From NCBI GenBank assembly GCA_947579665.1, contig CANPUZ010000065.1, positions 124,001-188,000 on the forward strand: 64,000 nt of DNA. Direction: 5' to 3'. Of the stretch, positions 10,397 through 22,080 are shown piece by piece. Origin of the DNA: Sympetrum striolatum (Eukaryota; Arthropoda; Insecta; Odonata; Libellulidae). A program made the position numbers and the translations under genes. How positions within the stretch are numbered: the first letter of the stretch is position 1; every line of letters starts with the position of its first letter. A model generated the notes under the pieces. The model saw nothing but the letters and a program-made list of their open reading frames with translations, was not told the DNA's origin and searched no databases.

Positions 10397-11575
10397 CTCA
10401 AAGTTGGCCACTCAAAAGGAAAAAATAGTTATAATAGTCCATGCGAAAGCGCGGTACCACAATAACTTAAAATGTAGTTTCTTATAGTTGTAACGTTTCG
10501 TAAAAGCCAAATATTAACACAATCATTGAATGCAATTACCAAAGATATTTAGTATTAAGAAAATTTAACAAATGGAAGCTATTTTGACATCATATATTTC
10601 AATAATTGAACTGCAAGCAATCGAACAAAATACAAATTAAAGCAGAAGGAATATTTATTCTTACAGAATTGGGGAAAACATATTATGTTTATGTTTTTAG
10701 CAGTCTTCAATTGATCTTCCTGCAGTCGCCAAGTAAGTATCATTTTTCGGTAGGTGGTGGACCAGTATCCCTTGCTGCTGCTCTGTGTCCATGGACTTTA
10801 GCGTAATTTAACACTCACAGTTTATGTTGAATAGTGTAGTTTAATCTCTTATTTCCTGTAGTCATATTTCCGAGGGTGTTTTTTTAAACAAATAGTTTTA
10901 CTCAGCAAGAAGAGGACACACTGTTCTGTTATGATCAGCCGGGTCGCGAGATCCAAACCTGAAAATACCGCGAAAACGCTACCAGATCTCAGGGTTGCCA
11001 GATCTAGATCCGAAAAAACCGCCTCCAGATCGCGCTGAGATAGCCCAAATCCGCCCAATGTTCACTTTCAAACGGCATATGGGAAAGTCATATAAATATA
11101 TACCAAAATAAACATCTAAAGACCTTTATTTCGCAAGTGAATGCATGAAGCATATTTATTTTGGTTCATTAAGAATAGGAAGAATTAAATAAATTTTTCA
11201 AAATTATTAATTGAAACAATTTTCTTTTATTAACCATGAGTCGTTAGGATATAAACACTTATTGCACATTCAACTGACATATATTCTTAACTAAATAATT
11301 ACAAAATGTAAATGAGCAATAAAACTTTTTACAGTACAGTTTCCGATATATTCTTTTCATGGATCAGTTCTTTCCTCGTCAAACATTATTAATGCTCCAA
11401 AGAGGTCGTCTCCGTTCTCTTCACTTCGGTGATGAATAGCGAAATAGCATCTCCTCGGAGGGAGTAAAGTGATCGCAGCAAACGTAACTGACCTAATTAA
11501 AATTTGAAAGAGCTTTAGGAATTACGATATTTTGGACTTGGAAAATTATAAAATTGCAATACAATTTTTCAACTT
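10397..11575. other. Interior of the pogo-like element, no gene seen
   Basis: No coding capacity was recognised. A GC-richer patch at 10925-11060 contains CAGGGTTGCCAGATCTAG and GATAGCCCAAATCCGCCC. The first resembles a hAT-type terminus, but no partner end was found. Confidence 0.3.
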
Positions 11576-11579
11576 ATTT

Positions 11580-12387
11580 TCAGTAGCATGCTGGTATTAT
11601 ACTTACTTTTAGATGAATACGGATTCGCAAAATTGATTCCAGCATAATTGTCTTCATTCTATTCCTCGGCATTGTCTTTACAGCGTTCATTTCGCTGAAG
11701 ACTCTTTCTACGACGGCGTTGCTTATCGGTAGGGTAAGCGCTTTCATGGCAAAATCAGCAAGATCCTTGTATGTCTGTTCTTTCGCTGCATTTCTGAGGT
11801 TGCGAACACATGTCCAAAACCTCACAACGTCGATTTCTGATGGATCGACAGCTTCAGGACAAACCTCATGCAGAGTCAGTGTGCCCAGTGCTCTCCTAAG
11901 GAAGCTGCTGATGATATAGTCTAATAAAGAAAGATATTCAAATAAGCATGGGTGCGCCAATGTGGTGATCTATTAAGACGTTTTATATCGCTTGCCAAAT
12001 AATAGTAACTGTTTTTTCCTTCTCTCGCTTGGCAACCTCTTGGAGGAAAGAACTCTCAAAGACTCGTATACCTACAACGCTAAAAAATTTCAACATAGAA
12101 AAGAATATGTTTTTAATAGATATTGGACTCGTCCTAACTATAAATCCAAACAACACTGCTGACAAGTTTCCAATAGTTCACTTATGTAAACTACTATCTT
12201 GGAAAGTTTAATAAGTTGGCCTCGTAAGCATTAAACTCCTCTGGTTTCCAATGCATTTAGTTTTTGAAAGATTTGACATATTTGTAGTAAGAAGCGGGCA
12301 TGAATAAACTAGCCCATGTAAGTTACACGTTTTTCGGTTTCTGGGCTGCCTTGGACCCCCAATTGGCGAATCCTGGCTGCGCCACTG
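11580..12387 (-). pseudogene. hAT transposase C-terminal (dimerisation) domain and element 5' end
   Basis: The minus strand at 11960-11580 encodes a typical hAT C-terminal dimerisation domain: FAMKALTLPISNAVVERVFS, then EMNAVKTMPRNRM, then LRIRIHL. The family form is LxLPxSNAxxERxFSxMNxIKTxxRNRL. Upstream, to 12387, the sequence is decayed. It ends in CAGTGGCGCAGCCAGGATTC (read on the minus strand), a hAT terminal repeat matching a second copy that ends at 27869. The catalytic part is deleted, and the other terminus was not identified. The start of the open frame at 11960 is not a native start. Confidence 0.8.
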
Positions 12388-12772
12388 CCACAACTGTGGC
12401 ACAACTGGTTGCCACACTGCAACAACAACACAAAAGGAAGGATTGTTAGGATAATCTGAGAAAGCCCAAATCGCGGTCATATGATCCACAATCAGCCCTT
12501 TCAGCTGTAAGCACCGCATTAATCGCGCTAGCGGCTATTTTCCATGAACAATGCACCGTAATTTTCCAATTATGATACGCACCCACTATAAGACGCACCC
12601 ACGTTATTACGAGCGCAATGTGAGAATTTTCTTATCACCATGTATAGTACGCATTTGGTTTTTAGAGAATGGAATTCTACGCTTCTATTCGCGTATGGTC
12701 ATCTGCCGGATTCAGCACCCAACAGATCACCGCGCAAGCATGGAATGCTGCTAATGGCTTTCCCCCTTACGG
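12388..12772. other. Pogo-like element interior, no gene seen
   Basis: It contains ATGATACGCACCCACTATAA GACGCACCC near 12575, which resembles the subterminal repeats of the surrounding pogo-like element. No coding region is seen. Confidence 0.35.
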
Positions 12773-12841
12773 GGAAATACGTCGTAAAAATTTCAAGTCG
12801 TTGGCACTTGTGGAACATGGTTAAACTTTTGATCCCCTATA
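12773..12841 (-). repeat. Modular array: inverted head fragment (type-2 head)
   Basis: Reverse-complemented, this reads GGGATCAAAAGTTTAACC ATGTTCCACAAGTGCC and CGACTTGAAATTTTTACGAC, the start of an array unit such as those at 16550 and 48950. It stops after about 70 bp, so the unit is truncated. It faces unit U1 head to head. Confidence 0.7.
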
Positions 12842-14037
12842 TCTATTATATATAGATGCTTCTCCGGATTCATTCATATATATAGCCATATAGCTATATA
12901 GCCATATAGCTATATAGCTATATAGATAGGATACAAATTCACAGGCTAAACTACAAGCGTCATTGCATTGAAATTTTTATGACATATTGGCCATAACGTG
13001 AAACCCCCAGGAAAAAAGCGACTTTGATCCTCAGTGTCATAGGTTCGATTCCAGAGGGCCCCAAAGTCCCGATTTTTCCCGTTTAAATGCATTGCCGTGA
13101 TTTTCGGGAATTAAAAAAAAATACTTTCCGGATAGGTAGAGGAATAAAACTCAAGGTGCCTATACTTATGGTCTTGGACTTTCGAAAACATCAATGACTT
13201 TCACAAAAAATATCCTGGGTTCGATGCTAGGTCGATGAAAAGATCTGCCCTTTAAAATACATGGGAACTTTTTTTCATTATTTTTTTTGATGCACTTCTC
13301 GAAATAATAGGAAGTTAGTGCTTAGCCAGAAAGTGTAAGGTAAGAATTGGTTTAAGAAAAAAATTTTCGTAATCCGTGCTATTCCTGGGTTCGATGCCAG
13401 AGCACATTAACATTTCTCTCATACGGAATGTAAGGGAAAACTAAGACTTCGATTGAGGCAGTTGCAGCCAATATATCTGCTTGAATTTTCGCACATAGTT
13501 AAAGATTAATATCTTCTATAATGTTGCATAGGAAGTTTTACAAGAAAGACCCGGGTTCGATGCCGGGCGGTAAATATGTCTCCCGTTTAAAATACATAGG
13601 GTTAGTATTTCATTATTTTTTTGATGCACTTATCAAAATGATAGGAAGTTCGTGCTTGGCTGGAAGATGTATGGTTATAACTGGTTTAAGAAAACAGTTT
13701 TCAGAATACCGAACTATTCCTGGGTTCGATGCCAGAGCACATTAACATTTCTCTCATACGAAAAATAAGGGAAAAGTAGGACGTCGTTTGAGGCAGTTGC
13801 AGAATATATTTTTGCTTGAATTTTCACAGATAGTTAGAGATGGTGATCTTCTATTGTGCTGCATAGTAAGTATCACGAGGAAGACCCGGGTTCGATGCCG
13901 GACGAATACATTGCATCGAATAATCAGAATATTTTCAATCCATTTTTTTTTTCTTTTGACGGCCTTCCCGATATGATGCCGACATGAAATTAGTGTTGTC
14001 GATCTGCTTGCAGTATGCAAGCTACATTTTACTCGTA
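12842..14037 (+). repeat. Modular T-arm array unit U1 (six monomers, A-B-G-F-G-F)
   Basis: The unit begins with the palindromic head TCTATTATATATAGATGCTT and CTCCGGATTCATTCAT. It ends with the hairpin GCTTGCAGTATGCAAGC and TACATTTTACTCGTA. Six motifs of the form GGTTCGANNCC lie at 13042, 13218, 13388, 13554, 13723 and 13889 (spacing 176, 170, 166, 169, 166). Monomers G (CCTGGGTTCGATGCCAG) and F (CCCGGGTTCGATGCCGG) alternate twice, so a 335-bp G-F pair has duplicated. Each motif can fold as a 5-bp stem with a TTCGA loop, like a tRNA T-arm. Nothing is coded. Confidence 0.85.
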
Positions 14038-15174
14038 TCTATTATATATAGATGCTTCTCCGGATTCATTCATGATATACCCAGATACCCAGATAGGATA
14101 CAAATTCACAGGCTAAACCAAAAGCGTCATTGGCTTGAAATTTTTACGACGTTATGGCCATGACGTGTAACCTCCAGGAAAAAGCCGACTTTGAACCTCG
14201 GTGTCATGGGTTCGATTCCAGAAGGCCCCAAAGTCGCGATTTTCCCCATAAGATTACATGGCAGGGATTTTCGAAAATTTTTTTGAGGCACTTCCCGGAA
14301 AAGGAGAGAGTTGAAATTCGAGGGATCGCTAGAAGCTGTTAATATCCAATGAAAATGAAAAAGACATCGCCGAATATGGTCCATGGTTCGATGCTACGTC
14401 GGGACAAAAATCGGCCCTTTAAAATGCATTGCGGCGATTTTGAAGATTTTTTTTTGATTCTTTCCCGATAACATGGATATGTGAAACTCGGCACGTGGAT
14501 AGATATCATAAATATATTTCATAATCGAATTTTAAATGTTCGCTGATGGTCCTTGGTTCGATCCCAGGGGGCCATTTGCACTTCTCAATGCATTTCTTAC
14601 GGAGATAACGGAAACATAATTAAGGTACTTCCCGGCATGCTATCGACTTCAAACTTTGCGTGATAGAGGAACAAGTCTTTACAAATCAAACTGTGCATTT
14701 ACAGCTTACAATATGTCCTAGGTTTGACACCAGGTGTCCTTGCAATTAGAAGTTGATCCGATTTTTAGGAATTATATTGAAACCTTTCCCAATAATATAG
14801 AAATTTGAAATTCCGCATATAGATAGAGATTATAAATAACTTTCAGATACCTATCTTAGTTTTCCAAGATCGTCCTTGGTTCGAATCCAAAGAGCCATTT
14901 ACATTAGTGAAAATTAGAACGTCTTTTGAGGCAGTTGTAGCCAATATTTCTGCTTGAATTTTCACACGTAGTTACAGAAGGTGGTCTTCTACTCTGCTGC
15001 ATAGTTAGTTCACCAGTAAGACCCGGGTTCGATGCCGGACGATGAAATTTTAGCGAATTTTTAGACAAATTTCAATGCTTTTTTTTTTTCTTTTGAGGAC
15101 CGTCGTGATATGATACCGATATGAAATTAGTATTGCCAATCTGCTTGCAGTATGCAAGCTACATTTTACTCGTA
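14038..15174 (+). repeat. Modular T-arm array unit U2 (six monomers, A-B-C-D-E-F)
   Basis: It has the same head (followed by GATATACCCAGATACCCAG and a head-1 leader ending near 14140) and the same hairpin tail as U1. Motifs lie at 14209, 14385, 14555, 14721, 14878 and 15026 (spacing 176, 170, 166, 157, 148). Monomer types differ after B: C has CCTTGGTTCGATCCCAGG, D has CCTAGGTTTGACACCAGG, E has CCTTGGTTCGAATCC, F has CCCGGGTTCGATGCCGG. The monomers share a loose consensus: a T-run, GAGGCACTTCCCGATA, GAAACTTGAAATTCGGCA, ATAGATAGAGATCATAAAT, then the T-arm motif. Confidence 0.85.
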
Positions 15175-16347
15175 TATATATATATAGATGCTTCTCCGGA
15201 TTCATTCATATCTATTATATATAGATGCTTCTCCGGATTCATTCATGATATACCCAGATACCCAGATAGGATACTAATTCACAGACTAAACTACCGGCGT
15301 CATTGACTCGAAATTTTTACCACGTATTGGCCATAACGTGAAACCCCCAGGAAAAAAGCGACTTTGATCTTCAGTGTCATAGGTTCGATTCCAGAGGGCC
15401 CCAAAGTCCCGATTTTTCCCGTTTAAATACATTGCCGTGATTTTCGGGAATTTAAAAAAAATACTTTCCGGATAGGTAGAGAAATAAAACTCAAGGAGCC
15501 TATATATATGGTAATGATCTATGGAAATCATAAATGAGTTTTACGGAAAATATCCTAAGTTCGATGCTAGGTCGAGGCAAAAATCGGCCGTTTGAAATGC
15601 ATTGTGGCGATTTTTATGATTTTTTTTGGACCCTTTCCCGATGGCATGGATACTTGAAATTCGGCATGAGGTTGGAGATCATAAATTTATTTCATAATCA
15701 AATTTTTTGCATTCGCTGATGGTCCTTGGTTCGATCCCAGAGGGCCATTTACATTCCTCAATGCATTTCTTATGGAGATAACGGAGACAAATTTTAGGTA
15801 CTTCCCGGCATGATATCGATTTCAAACTTTGCACAAAATAAGATCAAGTCCTTTAAAATCATACTGTGCATTCACAGCGTAAATATATTTCCTGGGTTCG
15901 ACACCAGGCGTCTCTTATATCAGTAGTTGATCCGATTTTTAATAATTATTTTGAGCCCTATCCCAATAATATAGAAACTTGAAATTCGGCAAATAGATAG
16001 ACATCATAAATAACTTTCATGAACATGTTTAAGATTTCCAAGATCGTCCTTGGTTCGAATCCAGAGCGCCATTTACATTCCTGAAAAGTAGAACGTCGTT
16101 TGAGGCAGTTGTAGCCAATATTTCTGCTTGAATTTTCACACATAGTAAGAGATGGTGATTTTCTGTTGTGCTACATAGTAAGCTTACCAGGAAGACCCGG
16201 GTTCGATGCCAGACAATTAAATTGCAGCGAATTTTAAGAATATTTTCAATACCTTTTTTCTTCTTTTGAGAGCCGTCCCGATATGATGCCGACATGAAAT
16301 TATTGTTGTCGATCTGCTTGCAGTATGCAAGCTACATTTTACTCGTA
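15175..16347 (+). repeat. Modular T-arm array unit U3 (A-B-C-D-E-F)
   Basis: Head-to-tail after U2, with the head motif duplicated at 15185-15245. Motifs lie at 15382, 15558 (decayed, AGTTCGATGCT), 15728, 15895, 16052 and 16200 (spacing 176, 170, 167, 157, 148), almost the same ladder as U2. The tail hairpin is at about 16316-16332. Confidence 0.85.
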
Positions 16348-17654
16348 TAGCTATATAGCTATATGGCTATATATATGAATGAATCCGGATAAGCATATAT
16401 ATATATTAGAGATATATATATATATGGATACATGAATGAATCCGGAGAAGCATCTATATATAATAGATATGAATGAATCCGGAGAAGCATCTATATATAA
16501 TAGATGAATGAATCCGGAGAAGCATCTATATATAATAGATACACTGGGGATCAAAAGTCTAACCATGTTCCACAAGTGCCACCGACTTGAAATTTTTACG
16601 ACGTTATGGCCATGACGTGTAACCTCCAGGAAAAAGCCGACATTGAACCTCGGTGCCATGGATTCGATTCCAGAAGGCCCCAAAGTCCCGATTTTTTCCA
16701 TAAGGATACATGGTGGCGATTTTCAAAATTTTTTAAATAATACTTCCCGGTCAGGTAGAGAATCGAAATTCAAGGAGCTTACAGATATGGTCAAGATCTG
16801 TTAAAAACATTAATGACTACTAATGGGAACGTCCTGGGTTCGATGCTAGGACGATGCAAAAATCCCGCATTTAAAATGCATGGGGATAGTTTTTCATTAA
16901 TTTTTTTGATGCATTTACCGGAATGTAAGGAACTTTTCGCTCAGCTAGAAGATATATATTAAGAATTGGTTTAAGAAAAAAAATTTCATAAGCCCGTACT
17001 ATTCCTGGGTTCGATGCCAGAGCACATTAACATTTCTCTCATAAGGAATATAAGGGAAAAGTAAGTCGTCGTTTGAGGCAGTTGAAGCCAATATTTCTGC
17101 TTGAATTTTCACACATAGTTAGAGATAGTGATCTTCTATTATGTTGCATAGGAAGTATAACCAGAAAGATCCGGGTTCGATGCCGGGCGGCAAATTTGTC
17201 TCCCGTTTAAAATACATTGGTTTAGTATTTCATTATTTTTTTGATGCACTTTTCGAAATGATAGGAAGTTCGTACTTGGCTGGAAGATGTATGAAAAGAA
17301 TTCGTTTGAGAAAAAAATTTAGGTAACACCGTACTATTCCTGGGTTCGATGCCAGAGGACATTAGCCTTTCTCTCATAAGGAATATAAGGGAAACGTAGG
17401 ACGTCGTTTGAGGCAGTTGTAGTTAATTTTTCTACTTGAATTTTCACACATAGTTACAGATGGTGATCTTCTATGGTTCTGCATAGTAAGTAAGACCGGG
17501 AAGACCTGGGTTCGAAGCCAGACGAATAAATTGCAGCGGAAATTAAGAATATTCCATCCATTTTTTTTTCTTTTGAGGACTCACTCTATGTGATGCCGAC
17601 AAAAAACTTTTGTTATCGATGTGCTTGCAGTAGGCAAGCAACATTTTACTCGTA
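16348..17654 (+). repeat. Modular T-arm array unit U4 (A-B-G-F-G-F, type-2 head)
   Basis: The head is inverted and repeated: ATGAATGAATCCGGAGAAGC followed by ATCTATATATAATAGAT occurs about three times at 16430-16540, after a variant at 16375. It is then joined to the type-2 leader CACTGGGGATCAAAAGTC. Motifs lie at 16661, 16837, 17008, 17174, 17343 and 17509 (spacing 176, 171, 166, 169, 166), the U1 ladder. The tail reads GCTTGCAGTAGGCAAGC then AACATTTTACTCGTA. Confidence 0.85.
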
Positions 17655-17802
17655 GGTTTATATAGACCATCTGGGCTAAAAATAGCAATCAGTATTAAAA
17701 GTTAACCTGTGGAGGTTGAACCTTCACATATAAGACGCAGGGAAAATTTTCGAGACATAATTTAGGAAAAAAGGTGCGTCTTATATGCCGTCAAATACGG
17801 TA

Positions 17803-18096
17803 ATTTATAATCAGTGCTGGTCCATTAAGTAGTCAATAAAAAAATAAAATAAAATTATAGCCTTATAATCCTGTTTACTTCAATAAACTATCAAAAATAG
17901 ATCAAATGTGATGTTATTTAGCCATAACATTAAGAATTTTTCATAATCAGTTTAATTATTGATATTAAATTCAATACAAAATATGTATAAATGATTCTGA
18001 ATAAAAGGAAGATGACAACCTTGAATAACTAATTCAAGCAAATGGTTCTCAATTCTTTAACAATACACACAGCATTCTATTTAAACCATGAGGACC
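17803..18096. other. AT-rich spacer
   Basis: No feature seen between the pogo-like right end and LINE-A copy 2. Confidence 0.35.
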
Positions 18097-19030
18097 ATAG
18101 ACCAACTGTTTGTAATCAGACAAACTTTAGATAAATGCTATGAGCATAATTTTGAACTGCATATGCTATTGTAGAGGTTAGACAAGCATTTGATAATATA
18201 AACAGGATCAAACTCTGAGAAGCAATGGAGGATATGGAAATTCCATTTAAAATAATTATATTGATTGAAATTAAATTGAAGAAGAGCATGGCTAAAGTAA
18301 TCATACATAATAAATTGAATTTGAATTCAGTACTGGGATAAAGCGAGGAGATGGCCTATGGGCCACACTGTTTATTCTAGGATTACACAAAGCTGTGGAA
18401 AAATAGAACAAAGAGGAACTATATTTAACAAATAAATAGAAAGAAGCAAGCAAAATGGGATTGATAGATAATACCAGTAAAACTAAATATATACTTATGA
18501 ACTCAACTGGCAAACATAGAGTCACCCAGGATTTGGAGATAGAACAGATAGAATTAGAAGCTGTGGAAGAGTTTAAATATCTAGAATATATAACTTACAA
18601 AAAAAGCATAATATGAATAAATGAATGAATACAAGCAAGGAATAAAAGATAGTTTTCAAATATAAAGATACTCAAGAGGAAGTTAATAAACAGAAACACT
18701 TAAGTACAAATATAAAAATGAATGGTTATATGAGAATGGATTATGGCAAAGGAGAACCAAAGAGGAGTTAAAGACAATATTAAATTGGGGAAGATGTGGT
18801 TAAGTTCACAAAATCTTTGAGAATATAATGTTTGGACCATGTGGAAAGGATGCATGAAACAGGAATGCCGAAGAAGGGGTCCTGCATGCCGCTAGGAGAG
18901 TAAGGTCCAGATTGAGATGGCTAATTCATAAAGGACATGGAGAAGATGAAAGTGAGAAGACAGAGAAGTGGAGGCTGATCTGAGTGGAGGCTCACATAGG
19001 GTTGAAGTTCCAAAGAGAAAGTTAAATTGA
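18097..19030 (+). pseudogene. LINE-A copy 2, reverse transcriptase C-terminal part
   Basis: It is homologous to 1049-1507 (shared ATAGACCAACTGTTTGTAAT) and continues further. The RT block IDQLFVIRQTL is followed by a decayed FVDF-like catalytic neighbourhood. Then come VEEFKYLEYITYKK near 18555 and, at 18885-19010, the signature R-RPRLRWLIHKGH-EKWRL--VEAHIGL, which matches the RPRLRWxDDV...WRRIVEEAKAHxGL end of this retrotransposon class. Multiple stops show it is dead. The end near 19030 is followed by AT-rich sequence. Confidence 0.8.
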
Positions 19031-19099
19031 GACTTAAAGACCATTTTTAAGTGACTTCTAATTAGTGCGGAAAAAATTATATTAAATGTTATCACACTT

Positions 19100-22080
19100 T
19101 CTATGCCTTGTGTAATATTTTGTATCTATATATAGTTTAAATCAGTCTATATAATATTAACATAAGTATACCATACAACATTTTAAAACCAGGAACTAAC
19201 AGATGAGACAAAAAAAGCTCACATGGACCATATCCTGTTTTCCCTGACTTTTCTTGTAAATATTAATCTATTATTTATTTTTCATACTACTATATTTGCC
19301 AGTAGCTCTTTTATTTTTACAAATTCACGTATTATTTAAGATTATTGTACAACAGCTATACCTTTTATTAAGTGTTTTGATAATTAAATAATATATTTTA
19401 CCAAAAATGGCACTTTGAATTTAGTATTTCTATGTCAAAATAAAATCTACATACATTATAGTCCACTTTCATATCAATTAAATTTAAATGTATTTAAAAA
19501 TCGTTTTGTAAATAACACCGATTATCGGAAATAATAGTTTACATCGAAATTCTCTATATTCAAAAGTTTATTTCCAAATTTTTTACGATCAAGAAAATCG
19601 CAAGAAAACGACTTAAGTAGTCGTGATGGTATTCAAAATAAAATCTATTTTATTACAACCATATTTTATTTAAAAGAACGAAAAGATATATTTGAAAATC
19701 TTGTTTTAAATTATATCGCTCACCACAGTTAATGGTTTTAATCAAAGCTTCCTAATTAAATATCAAGAAAAAGCCGAGAAACGACTTTCGTAGTGCTGTC
19801 AAATTAAAGTCTATTTTCATTATAATCAACTTTAATTTAAAAATTATAAAAAACAAACGGATGTATTTAAAAATCTTATTTTAAATAATAATGCTTTCTG
19901 GACGCAATGTTTTAGTTAGATCGTGTAGATATGCAATCAAAAGAATAGCAGTTTGACTCCATCGTAGCCACATTTATTGTCACCACAAGTACTATGCTGA
20001 AATTAAAATTATTAGCTTACGGTCGTTTCTCTAGATAAAACTATACAACAGGTACGAGCAATAAAATTTCGAATTTTTCAGTAGAAAATACTCTTCGATT
20101 CTAAAGAATTACTTTTTTACAGGAGCCGCCATGTGATTAGATAAAATCTGCACATCGACATTATATCAGCTAATGCATTACTTAGTTTAAGGTCTTTTGT
20201 TTTAATAACATTGTGATTCAATAAAAAGTGAAATACTGGAACGTGAGAACTTCCGTATTTTGCGTTAGTTTCCTCCGAAATCAAATCCTGGACTTTTTAA
20301 AGCAAGGTAGGAGATGAGTTTCCGCGAAGTCTCTGTTCAGATAAACTGAAGCGATAATAATTTTCATAAAAAATATGGAAATAAGGTGACAAATGTTATC
20401 CGTCACTTAATATATTTACATTTAAAAAATAGCAATTCGTTTAAAAAATATGGCATGAAGTACCTCGCATAGAAGCAATTGATAGTATTATCTTACCTCT
20501 TTAGATTTCCTCAAATAACGCCTTTAAATAACTAATCACAGCACTTTTTACAAAACTTTACTTAGAGCGAAAATATCACAACATATCTGATGACCACTGG
20601 TGACGAATAAACAAATTTGCCAAGTAATTGCTCAACTTCACTTTATCCATTTTCGCTCACAAAAGTAACACCTCTTAACACGTATATTCTTTCGCCTAAC
20701 ACTCAAAATCTAAATGGATAAAGTGTGCTTTGAAAGTAAAAGACTGAAAATAACTGATATTTTAGAAGTAAACACCACATTCCACACTTCTCCACACTTT
20801 AGTACAAATGAACGACGTTAATTATTTTCCACTATACTTCCTAAACCGAATAAAATCCTCGTATGCTCAGTAAGTCAAACTGTTAGTACAATGTTTAGGT
20901 GATACAGAACGAAACACAAATTCGCTCTATGCCAATATAAGTAATTCCTCTGAAAGATCCGTTTTCGATGTGAGCAACTCGGTTGCACGGGAAGAACTGA
21001 AAAGGAAGGCCAAAAACATGACGTAATGATAAATCGTTTCTATATTTCTTGTTTTCAAATTATCTTTCGCGTCACCCCTTATCCGTTTCCCGTAGGGATA
21101 GAATAGCCACCAGAAAAGCTGAAACATTCGGTCTAATTGCGCAAGGGAATATTCTTATCGGTTGTCAGGTCCCTTAATCAAGGGAACATTCAATCTCTGA
21201 TTTTTTGAACACTTAAAAATGAACCTGAAATCCCAGCATCATAATGGTTACGTTGGAAGATTCGTGGTCGCTTGAATCCAAACTCGAGAGGGCTTAAGAG
21301 AGAGTCCTCGAAAAGTAAATTACCAACTTTATTCTAATGATTACTTCACTAATTATATTTCCCGAATACTCTAAAATCATCGTTGGCTTAAAATTTCCCT
21401 CTGAAACCTTTTTTTAAAGATATTTTAAAAGTACATATTATATCAGAAGAATGTTTATTGCAAATCATAATCAGACATTTTCTGAGAGAAAAAAAAGTGA
21501 ATACTCAAATGTGCAAGAGTGAGGTAGTTTGCTTTGCTCAAAGGACAAAACGGAGAGAATCCCAGAATACTGACCTTATAAACAACCCTTTTCGTATAAC
21601 TTTTCTATAATTAGGAAGATTTCAGTACCGTTCATAACTGTCGCATTATCACAGACTTGCACCAGGCTAATACAATGCTGGATAAACGATAAGTGAAAGA
21701 TATATTTTCTTCCATCTTGCACCAAAAGATGTAGGGACAGTAATTTAATCAGTTAGATGATTACAAAATCAAATGTGAATTCGATTCTAGATTAGATAGA
21801 AAGGTTCGTACATTTTTAACAAGAGCATTTCATTAACTTATTTTCATAATTCTGATACTAAAAAGAAGCAGCCACAAAAATACTTTCTGTGCTAGAGATT
21901 CTTGAACGAAACAAGGTAAGGGAATAACGTAGCCTTTCCTCTTAGTTTTTACAATAATAGGAACCTTATAAATTCCGCTCGGTCTCTTTCATTTTGAGGT
22001 TAGAAAATATCAACCGCCTTCCAACAAATAGACCAGCTGTCGAATAGCACAAAAACACACTCAGTGGCGTGGATAGAGAA
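19100..22080. other. Long stretch without recognised features
   Basis: AT-rich (especially 19100-20600). No gene, RNA or known repeat was recognised. Short open frames, such as 20927-21127 on the minus strand, look like noise. Confidence 0.4.

Larger units (their letters stand above)
10369..17800. mobile_element. pogo-like element ends with 28-bp perfect TIRs, filled by other repeats
   Basis: The left end CCGTATTTGACGGCATATAA (and on to GACGCACC, 28 bases in total) at 10369-10396 is repeated perfectly inverted at 17773-17800. Both ends are flanked by TA (10367-10368 and 17801-17802). A related subterminal block (ACTATAAGACGCACCC) occurs near 12585-12600 and another (ACATATAAGACGCAGGG) near 17727-17745. 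No transposase of its own is visible. The 7.4 kb interior instead holds a hAT remnant and four modular-array units. It is either a non-autonomous element swollen by insertions, or two neighbouring elements that happen to pair. Confidence 0.65.

Noticed and set aside
13042..17520. Functional tRNA genes at the GGTTCGANNCC motifs
   Set aside because: Only the T-arm is present. No A box, D-arm, anticodon arm or paired 7-bp acceptor stem at tRNA distances could be built around the motifs I examined.
12842..17654. CRISPR array
   Set aside because: The repeats are 148-176 bp, diverged and without short exact direct repeats separated by unique spacers; the setting is a eukaryotic genome with introns.
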